49,331 nt of DNA from Xylophilus ampelinus (GTDB taxonomy: Bacteria; Pseudomonadota; Gammaproteobacteria; Burkholderiales; Burkholderiaceae_C), in contig NZ_CABFMN010000107.1 in the NCBI RefSeq assembly GCF_901875635.1, positions 1-49,331 of the forward strand. The letters run 5' to 3'. Position numbers and translations under genes: made by a program. The notes below the pieces were generated by a model. The model did not search any database. It had not been told where the DNA came from and saw only the letters and a list, made by a program, of their open reading frames with translations. Positions 37,422-44,595 of the stretch are shown here, piece by piece; within the stretch, counting starts at the first letter, position 1; each line of letters begins with the position of its first letter.

Positions 37422-37508
37422 AGGCCGGGCGCTGCGGATCGCAGGACCAAGAAAAAAACATCTCGCGCGGCCAGCGCAGCCGCAGAGTTCGAGCAGTCGA
37501 AGGGGAGT

Positions 37509-37523
37509 GGATTCCCGGAATCC
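37509..37523. promoter_or_regulatory. 15-bp palindrome before rfbF
   Basis: GGATTCC-C-GGAATCC is a perfect 7-1-7 palindrome in the 138-base gap before rfbF. It could be an operator or a short RNA stem. No match to a known regulator site is claimed. Confidence 0.35.
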
Positions 37524-37559
37524 AAGCGGGCGGATTGTCCCGCGCATGAGGAGTGGAAC

Positions 37560-38345
37560 GTGGTCAAGGTCGTATTGCTGGCAGGTGGCTATGGGACGCG
37601 GTTGAGCGAGGAAACCACGATCCGGCCCAAGCCTCTGGTGGAGATCGGCGGCCGGCCGATCATGTGGCACATCATGAAGATCTACGCCCACTACGGCTAC
37701 TCGGACTTCGTGGTGCTGGGCGGCTACAAGGTCGAGATGATCCGGGAGTACTTCCTGCGCTACCAGTCCCGCGGCACGGATTTCACGATCGACCTCGGAA
37801 GTGGCACGGTCGACTGGCTCCAGGCCCGCAGCGAGAACTGGCGCGTGACCGTGCTGGACACCGGCACCGAGACGATGACCGCCGGCCGCCTCAAGCGCGC
37901 GCAGCCCCATATCGGCAACGAACGCTTCTGCCTCACCTACGGCGATGGCGTTTCCGACGTGAACATCGGCAGGCTGATGGATTTCCACATCAGCTCCGGC
38001 AGCCACTGCACCCTCACCGCCGTCACGCAGCCGGGCCGATACGGCGCGCTGCATCTGTCCGATGACGGGACCAGCGTGCGCGGCTTCCGTGAGAAGGGCG
38101 CCAAGGACGGGGGCCTCATCAACGGCGGCTTCTTCGTCTGCGAGCCGGCGGTCTTCGATTACATCGACGGCGACCACCAGATGTGGGAGGCCGAACCCAT
38201 GGAGCGCATGGTCCAGCGCGGCAAGCTCGCGAGCTACCACCACGACGGCTATTGGCAGAGCATGGATTCGCTGCGCGACAAGCAGGTCCTCGAAGGCCTG
38301 TGGCATGGCGAGAAGCAAGCCCCCTGGAAGGTCTGGTCCGACTGA
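37560..38345 (+). CDS. rfbF: Glucose-1-phosphate cytidylyltransferase
   Basis: This 261-residue enzyme makes CDP-glucose from CTP and glucose-1-phosphate, the entry to CDP-deoxysugars. The nucleotidyltransferase signature LLAGGYGTRLSEETTIRPKP is followed by VEIGGRPIMWHIMKIYAHYG, characteristic of RfbF. LTYGDGVSDVNI contains the metal-binding Asp. The start is a GTG at 37560 with GAGGAG six bases upstream. The usual partners rfbG (CDP-glucose 4,6-dehydratase) and rfbH are absent. The next gene is a Rossmann/SAF oxidoreductase instead. Confidence 0.95.
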   Translation: MVKVVLLAGGYGTRLSEETTIRPKPLVEIGGRPIMWHIMKIYAHYGYSDFVVLGGYKVEMIREYFLRYQSRGTDFTIDLGSGTVDWLQARSENWRVTVLDTGTETMTAGRLKRAQPHIGNERFCLTYGDGVSDVNIGRLMDFHISSGSHCTLTAVTQPGRYGALHLSDDGTSVRGFREKGAKDGGLINGGFFVCEPAVFDYIDGDHQMWEAEPMERMVQRGKLASYHHDGYWQSMDSLRDKQVLEGLWHGEKQAPWKVWSD

Positions 38346-38395
38346 AACAACGGACCTGTCCCCACACCCCCCAGCCCCACCAAGAGAACCCCTTC

Positions 38396-39769
38396 ATGCT
38401 CATCGTCGACAGCGCACTCAAGAAACGCCAGGCCGAAGGTCGCCCGATCCGGGTGGGCCTGGTGGGTGCGGGCTTTCAGGGAAGGGGCATCGCCCTGCAG
38501 ATCATTTCGGCCACGCCGGGGATGGTGCTGAGCGCGGTGGCCAACCGGCATCTCGGCCCTGCGGTGCAGGCCTACACCGAGGCAGGGGTCGAACCGCAGC
38601 ACTGCGCCGACCGCGAATCGCTGGAGGCTGCCATCGCAAAGGGGCAGCCCGCGGTGACGGAAGATGCGATCGCCCTCGCGACCGCACGCGGGCTGGATGC
38701 CATCATCGAAGTCACGGGCGCGCTGGACTATGCCGCGCGGGTGGTCGTGGCCGCGCTGGAGGCAGGCAAGCACGTGGTGCAGATGAACGCCGAGCTCGAC
38801 GGCACCGTGGGGCCCATCCTCAAGCGCAAGGCCGACGCGCATGGTGTCGTCTACACCTTCGCGGACGGCGACCAGCCTGGCGTGCAGATGAACCTGGTGC
38901 GCTTCGTGGAAGGCCTGGGCGCGCGCCCCGTCCTGTGCGGGAACATCAAGGGCCTGCACGACCCCTACCGCAACCCGACCACCCAGAAGTCCTTCGCAGA
39001 GAAGTGGGGGCAGAAGCCGGCAATGGTCGCGTCGTTCGCGGACGGCACCAAGATCTCATTCGAGCAGGCCATCGTCGCGAACGGCACCGGCATGCAGGTC
39101 GCACGCCGGGGAATGCTGGGGCCCGATTTCTCGGGCGGCAATCCCGGGGCGCCGCTGGTGCCGCTGGAAGAAACCGTGTCCGCCTTCGCGCCGGAGCTCG
39201 ATGCGCGCCTGGCAGCGGGCGAATCCGGCATCGTCGACTATGTGGTGGGCGCGCGGCCGGGCCCGGGCGTCTTCGTGCTGGCCACCATCGACCACCCGCG
39301 CAAGGCGCACTATCTCAATCTCTACAAGCTGGGCACCGGGCCCTACTACTGCTTCTACACCCCTTATCACCTGTGCCACTTCGAGGTGCCGACCTCCGTG
39401 GCACGCGCCGTGCTTTTCCACGACGCCGTGCTGACGCCGGCGGGCGGGCCGGTCGTCGGCGTGGTCGCCGTGGCCAAGAAGGATCTGCAGCCCGGCGATG
39501 CCATCGAGGAACTGGGTGGCTACGAGGTCTATGGCGTCGCGGAAAACATGGCTGCCATTCGCGATGACCGCCTGCTTCCCATCGGCCTGGCGGTCGGATG
39601 CCGCGTGCGGCGGCCGGTGGCCAAGGATTCGGCGCTGACCTTCGACGACGTGGAATTCCCTGCCGACCGCCTGATCGACGCGCTCTATGCCGAGCAGGAG
39701 CGCGTCTTCGGCGCCCCCGCGTCAGCCGATGCGACGAACGCCGCAGTAGAACTGGAGGCCCAGCCGTGA
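38396..39769 (+). CDS. NAD(P)-dependent oxidoreductase with C-terminal SAF domain
   Basis: This 457-residue protein has an N-terminal Rossmann fold (VGLVGAGFQGRGIA, about 20-33) of homoserine-dehydrogenase-like type. A central catalytic domain includes HDPYRNPTTQKSFAEKWGQK, and a C-terminal SAF-type domain lies at about 355-425 (KKDLQPGDAIEELGGYEVYG). The same two-part architecture occurs in glycan clusters, but I know no assigned reaction. A redox step on a CDP-linked sugar is inferred from the flanking rfbF and RmlC-like genes. The stop overlaps the next start (GTGA). Confidence 0.82.
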   Translation: MLIVDSALKKRQAEGRPIRVGLVGAGFQGRGIALQIISATPGMVLSAVANRHLGPAVQAYTEAGVEPQHCADRESLEAAIAKGQPAVTEDAIALATARGLDAIIEVTGALDYAARVVVAALEAGKHVVQMNAELDGTVGPILKRKADAHGVVYTFADGDQPGVQMNLVRFVEGLGARPVLCGNIKGLHDPYRNPTTQKSFAEKWGQKPAMVASFADGTKISFEQAIVANGTGMQVARRGMLGPDFSGGNPGAPLVPLEETVSAFAPELDARLAAGESGIVDYVVGARPGPGVFVLATIDHPRKAHYLNLYKLGTGPYYCFYTPYHLCHFEVPTSVARAVLFHDAVLTPAGGPVVGVVAVAKKDLQPGDAIEELGGYEVYGVAENMAAIRDDRLLPIGLAVGCRVRRPVAKDSALTFDDVEFPADRLIDALYAEQERVFGAPASADATNAAVELEAQP

Positions 39770-40314
39770 TTTTCCATCCGACCCACCTGAAGGACGCCTG
39801 GATCATCGACCTGGAGAAGCGCGGCGACGAGCGCGGATTCTTCGCCCGCACGATGTGCGAGGACGAATTCGAAGCGCACGGCATGACCACCCACTACGTC
39901 CAGCAGAACACCTCGTTCTCGGCGTTCAAGGGAACCCTGCGCGGCTTGCATTTCCAGCGCGGCGACGCGTCCGAGGCCAAGCTGATCCGCTGCACCCGTG
40001 GCCGCATCGTCGACGTCATCGTCGACCTGCGATCGGACTCCCCGAGCTACATGCGCCACGAGGCCTTCGAACTGGACGACCAGAACCATCGGCAGCTGTA
40101 CGTGCCGCAGGGCTTTGCGCACTCCTTCCAGACGCTCACCGACAACGTCGAAGTGAGCTACCTGGTCTCCTCCAAGTACATGCCCGGCGCCGAATGCGGG
40201 CTGCGATGGTCGGACCCGGAACTCGGCATCGCCTGGCCGCTGCCCGTCAGCACGATCTCCGAAAAGGACGCCGCCTGGCCGCTGCTGCGGCCGGACACAC
40301 CGGCCTTCTTCTGA
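39766..40314 (+). CDS. rfbC: dTDP-4-dehydrorhamnose 3,5-epimerase-like protein (RmlC family)
   Basis: This 182-residue cupin epimerase has the conserved RGFFARTMCEDEF, the catalytic His in LRGLHFQ, the basic KLIRCTRGRIVDVIVDLR, and SYLVSSKYMPGAECGLRWSD with the catalytic Tyr. It keeps the residues expected of an active 3- or 3,5-epimerase of a 4-keto sugar nucleotide. No rmlA, rmlB or rmlD is nearby, so the substrate may be a CDP- rather than dTDP-sugar. The start is a GTG overlapping the upstream stop, with GGAGG seven bases before. Confidence 0.9.
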   Translation: MIFHPTHLKDAWIIDLEKRGDERGFFARTMCEDEFEAHGMTTHYVQQNTSFSAFKGTLRGLHFQRGDASEAKLIRCTRGRIVDVIVDLRSDSPSYMRHEAFELDDQNHRQLYVPQGFAHSFQTLTDNVEVSYLVSSKYMPGAECGLRWSDPELGIAWPLPVSTISEKDAAWPLLRPDTPAFF

Positions 40315-40364
40315 CAAACCACCTTCCCTGGCCAACAACACACACCAAGAAAAGGAAGACAGCC

Positions 40365-41375
40365 ATGGCGAGCAGTTCTAGAAGGTTCCTGGTGCTTGCG
40401 CGAGCAGGCGGCAAGTCGCTGCACCGCGAGTGGCTTGGCGACGGAACCACGGCGCGCACCTGGGACCTGCAGCTCAACGCCTATGGCGACCAGGCGAACG
40501 AGGTGACTGGCGGCGACCTGCCCACCGTGGTGGACCAGGGAACCAAGTGGGACAGCCTGGCGCGCCACTTCAGGGCCCATCCAGAGCTGCTGGATCGCTA
40601 CGACTACGTCATGCTGCCGGACGACGACCTGCGCATGGCACCGGGCGACATCAACCGGCTTTTCGAACTCGCGACGCAGCAGGACCTGGTCGTTTCGCAG
40701 CTGGCCATGTCGCGCGACAGCTGGGTGACCTACCCCGCCCTCATGACGTGCCCGGGTTACCAGCTGCGCTACACCAACCACATCGACAGCATGGCGCCCT
40801 GCATCCGCAGCAGCTATCTGAAGACGCTGCTCCCCCTGATCGAGCGCCACATTTCGGGCTGGGGTGCGGACCACGTGTGGGCATTGCTCATGGAAGAGCC
40901 TGCGTACCGCTGCGCGGTCATCGACGAAGTGACGATGGTGCACACGCGCCCACTGGGTTCCGGCACCATCCATGGCGCCTTCGCACGCCAGGGGGTGGAC
41001 CCGGTGCAGGAGGTCCGCACGGTCACCGGCATGTTCGACAACTTTCCTGGTAGCCACATCAACTACGCTGGCCGCCTGCTGGACGGGCGCCGCGTCGGCA
41101 GCCTGCACGTGATGCTGCACAACGGTTTCTGGCTGGTGATCGCCGCGCTCTCCACCAAGACGCCGTACAAAATCTTTCGCAAGGGCATCGGCATGCTGCT
41201 GCAGACACTGACGCACGCCGGCCACCTGCCCAGTCAGCTGCGCTACATCGACGAAAGCGAACGTCAGCGGCTTGAAGACGGGTCCATGGGACTGCCGCTG
41301 TCTGCGGCCATCGCTGCTGCGCCGGTGCCACCCACCCCGGTCGTAAGCGCAGGGGCGGCGCAACTGCCTGCCTGA
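40365..41375 (+). CDS. DUF707 family protein, glycosyltransferase-like
   Basis: This 336-residue protein has a DXD-like acidic patch (YVMLPDDDLRMAPGDINRLFELA). The block LAMSRDSWVTYPALMTCPGY and the later HISGWGADHVWALLME fit DUF707 proteins, which have a GT-A-like fold. It probably transfers or processes a sugar in the surface glycan, an inference from fold and context. The last 40 residues are low-complexity. The ATG at 40365 has AGGAAG six bases upstream. It follows rfbC by 50 bases in the same operon. Confidence 0.8.
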   Translation: MASSSRRFLVLARAGGKSLHREWLGDGTTARTWDLQLNAYGDQANEVTGGDLPTVVDQGTKWDSLARHFRAHPELLDRYDYVMLPDDDLRMAPGDINRLFELATQQDLVVSQLAMSRDSWVTYPALMTCPGYQLRYTNHIDSMAPCIRSSYLKTLLPLIERHISGWGADHVWALLMEEPAYRCAVIDEVTMVHTRPLGSGTIHGAFARQGVDPVQEVRTVTGMFDNFPGSHINYAGRLLDGRRVGSLHVMLHNGFWLVIAALSTKTPYKIFRKGIGMLLQTLTHAGHLPSQLRYIDESERQRLEDGSMGLPLSAAIAAAPVPPTPVVSAGAAQLPA

Positions 41376-41727
41376 ACCGCTTCCATGTCCATGGCCCTGC
41401 GCACTGCGTCTTCCCGGTCTCGGCGCCTGTCCGACGCCGAGGCCGTCGTGCGCCTGGCCGATCGCGCGCCCAGCTTTGCAGGCTGCGAACTCGCGCGCGG
41501 CCATTTCTTCTCGGTCACTCCCCCCTGAGCGGGCAAGCGCCTGCTGCCGGGTTGTCGCGACGCGCCTTGTCTGGAGGCGCGCCGCGTTTCGCAGCCTGGA
41601 CCGGCAGGCGCCCTCTCGCCTGCCGCAGCCGGCGGTCGGCGTCATGCGCCGACATGCCGCGATCCTGAAGCACCTGCGCGCCACGCGCGCCGACTTGGGT
41701 GCCAGCCTTCTTCCGGGGAAAACGTCC
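41376..41727. other. Intergenic stretch before the acyltransferase gene, with a possible 47-codon ORF
   Basis: Between the DUF707 and acyltransferase genes lies a frame at 41385-41528 starting MSMALRTASSRSRRLSDAEA and ending FFSVTPP. Its third codon positions are mostly G or C, but it has no ribosome site or recognised family. A perfect hairpin CGGCAGGCG/CGCCTGCCG (loop CCCTCT) sits at 41602-41625. If the acyltransferase starts at the ATG at 41644, the gap is shorter. Confidence 0.4.
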
Positions 41728-42996
41728 GTGAATCCATCTTCATCCTCCATCCATGCCGCGTCGCTGGCCGTCCAGGGCAACGCGCCGCCCGAACTGCAAC
41801 CGTCGTTGCTGGTCGTGCTCCTGCTCGCCATCGCGGCAACCACGATCGCCGCAGGCTTCGTCGTGTCGCAGCACCTGCACGATCAGCCGCGACCGGCCGG
41901 CCAAAGCCGGCTCGTCTGGATCGACGGCCTGCGCGGGCTGGCCGCCATGCTGGTGCTACTCAACCACGCGCCACTCCTCTGGCACACCCTGCAGCTCTCG
42001 CCCCGGGCCTTCGTGCTCGGCGAGGCCAGCGTACGGCTGCTCGGCCATCTCGGCGCCATCGGCGTCCAACTGTTCTTCTGCATCACCGGCTTCCTGTTCG
42101 TCGGCAAGCTCATGCAGGCGCGCGAGGTGGACTGGACCCACTTCTTCCTGCAGCGCATCCGGCGCCTGGCGCCCGCCTATGCGGTCACGGTGCTGGTGGT
42201 CTTGCTGCTGGCCGCCGTCCTGAACCCCTCGGCGGACATCCTTGGCAACGCCATGGCCGCCCTGCCTGCCATGCTGTCCTTTGGCCTGTACCCGCTGCCC
42301 GCCGTGGGCGATTTCGACACCAAGCGCCTGCTGGGCATGAACTGGACGCTGGCCATGGAGTGGCGCTTCTACGTGATGTTGCCCGTGCTCTATGCGCTGA
42401 CCCGGCTGCTTCGCCTTCCGGTTTGGCTGGGCATCGGCGCCGCCGCCATCGGGTTCGCCACGGTCGCCGGGCTTGGCGTGTGGGTGTTCTTCGTCGTCGG
42501 CGCCGCGAGCGCCCTCCTGCGCGACCGGGAACTCCCTGCCCACTGGCAGCCACTGGCGAAGACGCTCGTGGCCACCGTGCTTCTTTCGACGCTGCTCCAT
42601 TGGGAGGCGGCATCCACTGCGCCGCAGGTCCACGGCCTGCACATCGCGCTGCTCTTCGTGGGCTGCACGATCACCCGCCCCGCGCTCCTGGCCGCGCGCG
42701 CACCGGTGGCGCTGGGCACGGTGAGCTACAGCCTGTACCTGTTGCACCTGTGCGTCATCTTCGTCGTGGTGGGGTTCACGCACGCCTTCATCTACGACGT
42801 GACGCTGCTGCCGCCCTGGGCCTTCGGGCTGCTGCTCATGGTCGCTACCGCCGCAGCCGTGGGAATGGCCGCGATCAGCCACCACGTCGTGGAGCGGCCC
42901 TTCATCGACGGCGCGCCGCCTCCGCCGACAGACCCCGGCGCCATCCGAGCCGTGGGCAAGTCCTTGCACCGGGCAGCCCAGCGACCGTATTCCTGA
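41728..42996 (+). CDS. Acyltransferase 3 family membrane protein (O-acyltransferase)
   Basis: This protein of about 422 residues has roughly ten hydrophobic helices and the Acyl_transf_3 signature: WIDGLRGLAAMLVLLNHAP with the catalytic-type His, FFLQRIRRLAPAYAV, and TLAMEWRFYVMLPVLY. Family members O-acetylate or succinylate lipopolysaccharide, capsule or exopolysaccharide at the inner membrane. The start is uncertain: GTG at 41728 has GGGGAA upstream and places one helix before the core; ATG at 41644 adds 28 basic residues. Context makes it the decorating enzyme of the glycan cluster. Confidence 0.88.
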   Translation: MNPSSSSIHAASLAVQGNAPPELQPSLLVVLLLAIAATTIAAGFVVSQHLHDQPRPAGQSRLVWIDGLRGLAAMLVLLNHAPLLWHTLQLSPRAFVLGEASVRLLGHLGAIGVQLFFCITGFLFVGKLMQAREVDWTHFFLQRIRRLAPAYAVTVLVVLLLAAVLNPSADILGNAMAALPAMLSFGLYPLPAVGDFDTKRLLGMNWTLAMEWRFYVMLPVLYALTRLLRLPVWLGIGAAAIGFATVAGLGVWVFFVVGAASALLRDRELPAHWQPLAKTLVATVLLSTLLHWEAASTAPQVHGLHIALLFVGCTITRPALLAARAPVALGTVSYSLYLLHLCVIFVVVGFTHAFIYDVTLLPPWAFGLLLMVATAAAVGMAAISHHVVERPFIDGAPPPPTDPGAIRAVGKSLHRAAQRPYS

Positions 42997-43035
42997 GCCG
43001 GCGCCGGCGGCCAGGCGACGGACCAGGCTCCGCTG

Positions 43036-43974
43036 CTAGAGCGACATCAGCTGGTCCTGGGCCTCGTCGTCGAAGCCCTGCACCGGCTGCGCCTTGGCCA
43101 ACGCCATCCAGACGCCAAAAGGCAGGCGCTGCACCGGCCGATGGGCCGCGGCGCGCGCCACGACCAGGCGCGCGTTCTCCTGCACCAGCACGCCGCAGCC
43201 CTCGGGGATTTCCTCGGGCTCGGCGATCGACCGGCCGCGCGCATCGCGCCCCAGCACGTACCAGCACTCGCCGCCTAGGTCGAGGTACGCGGCGCGCTTG
43301 TCGGGCTTGCGCAGGTCGCCCAACAGGTCGGCACGGCTGACCTTGACCTCGTGCACCACCGGCTGCGTGTAGGCCTCGACGCTGGTGTTGCGGATCGAGA
43401 AGACATCGGGCCGCGCGATGCACCAGCGCGGCTTGCCGCCCTCCTCCGTCGGCGCCAGGCGCGCGCGCAGGCTGAGGCCGCGCCAGGCGATGCGGCCGTT
43501 GCGCGTCATCTCGCGCGCCACCTGCTCGACCAGCGCCTCGTGCGCCGACAGTGCACCGCGGTTGAGGAGCAGCGACGACGCGATGTGCGCGATGCCGCTG
43601 TCGCTCACGCGCAGGGTCTCGTGGCCCTGCGCCGAACGCTGGCGCTCGAGCAGGCCGGCCGCGAGCAGATCGACCTCGATCGCGTCGCAGCAGGGCCAGC
43701 CCGCGGAGCGGTACACCTCACGCAGGCGGCGTGCATGCACGCGGCCGAGGACCACGGCGGCCGGGGGCGGATCGGCCACGGGTGGCGGAGCGCCGGGATC
43801 GGTGAAGGGTGGGACGGCCGGCGGCGGATCGCCTGCAGGCGGCGGCGGTACGACGATGGGCGGGGACGATGGCGGCGGCTGGGGCACGTCGGGCGCTGGC
43901 GGGGGCGGACCGATCGGGGCGCCAGCGACCGGGGACCCCTGGGACACGTGGCGGGCGGGCAATATCGCGTTCAT
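43036..43974 (-). CDS. Putative PD-(D/E)XK nuclease-like (MmcB-like) protein
   Basis: This 312-residue protein has a Pro-rich N-terminus (about 22-90), a central helical part and a C-terminal domain. The segment RPDVFSIRNTS then VVHEVKVSRADLLGDLRKPD gives Asp followed by Glu-x-Lys, the order of PD-(D/E)XK nucleases. It recalls the DNA repair protein MmcB. It ends the minus-strand unit imuB-dnaE2-RNA ligase with only 4 bases to the gene before it, which supports a DNA repair role. The family call is from pattern recognition and should be treated as a hypothesis. The ATG at 43974 was chosen by position; its ribosome site is weak. Confidence 0.6.
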   Translation of the reverse strand: MNAILPARHVSQGSPVAGAPIGPPPPAPDVPQPPPSSPPIVVPPPPAGDPPPAVPPFTDPGAPPPVADPPPAAVVLGRVHARRLREVYRSAGWPCCDAIEVDLLAAGLLERQRSAQGHETLRVSDSGIAHIASSLLLNRGALSAHEALVEQVAREMTRNGRIAWRGLSLRARLAPTEEGGKPRWCIARPDVFSIRNTSVEAYTQPVVHEVKVSRADLLGDLRKPDKRAAYLDLGGECWYVLGRDARGRSIAEPEEIPEGCGVLVQENARLVVARAAAHRPVQRLPFGVWMALAKAQPVQGFDDEAQDQLMSL

Positions 43975-43978
43975 GGTT

Positions 43979-44581
43979 TCAGCGTAGCCCAAGTGGCGCC
44001 GCGGACCAAAGACGGCCAGGCAGCCCATGGGCGGCACAGGGCTTCGATTCGACGGACCCTACCGCAGCGCCGGCCAGCGGATAGCACCGCAGAACTTCGT
44101 GCCGCGAGGCACGTGGAAGGATCCACGATCGCACCAGCCAGAACGCGTCGACGGGCCAGCGCAGCGGCTCGATCAATTCGGCGCCGGCACCCAGCGCTTC
44201 GCGCGCCAGGGTGACGTGGGGCATCCAGGCACCCGATCGAAGCGACGTTCCGAGCGCACCGGCGCAGGCGTCATGAAGCTGCACCACTGCCGCATCCGGC
44301 CGGGCGCAAGCCACGGCGATACGGTTGCGCGTCCAGACGCCCGTCCAGTCGAGTTCGAACTGGAAGGCTGGAAGCCGTACCCGCTGCAGCGCTTCGGCCA
44401 CGGCCTGGATCTGGCCCTCGTCCAGCACGCCGAGCGGATGCAGCGTCATGTGCAGCCGATGCGCCGCGGGCAGCTGGGCGCCGCGCGGCCACCACCATCG
44501 GCGGCGATGGGCATCGAGTGCGCGGTTCACCTTCGGTGGCGGGCGCAGCCACACGTAGGTCTGGGGCAAAGCGTCGGACAT
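43979..44581 (-). CDS. thpR: RNA 2',3'-cyclic phosphodiesterase / 2'-5' RNA ligase
   Basis: This 200-residue 2H phosphoesterase has its two defining motifs: HMT in RLHMTLHPLG near residue 50 and HVT in MPHVTLAREAL near residue 128. Bacterial members hydrolyse 2',3'-cyclic phosphates or ligate tRNA halves in vitro; the in vivo role is unclear. The start MSDALPQTYVWLRPP fits the family; an in-frame ATG six codons earlier is possible. It lies 14 bases after dnaE2 and 4 bases before the nuclease-like gene, so it is probably in the same SOS-type operon. Confidence 0.9.
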   Translation of the reverse strand: MSDALPQTYVWLRPPPKVNRALDAHRRRWWWPRGAQLPAAHRLHMTLHPLGVLDEGQIQAVAEALQRVRLPAFQFELDWTGVWTRNRIAVACARPDAAVVQLHDACAGALGTSLRSGAWMPHVTLAREALGAGAELIEPLRWPVDAFWLVRSWILPRASRHEVLRCYPLAGAAVGSVESKPCAAHGLPGRLWSAAPLGLR

Positions 44582-44595
44582 GGATGGAAATCCTT

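Noticed and set aside
43745..43915. Pro-rich repetitive segment considered as a satellite
   Set aside because: It is coding sequence for the Pro-rich N-terminus of the nuclease-like protein, with irregular units.
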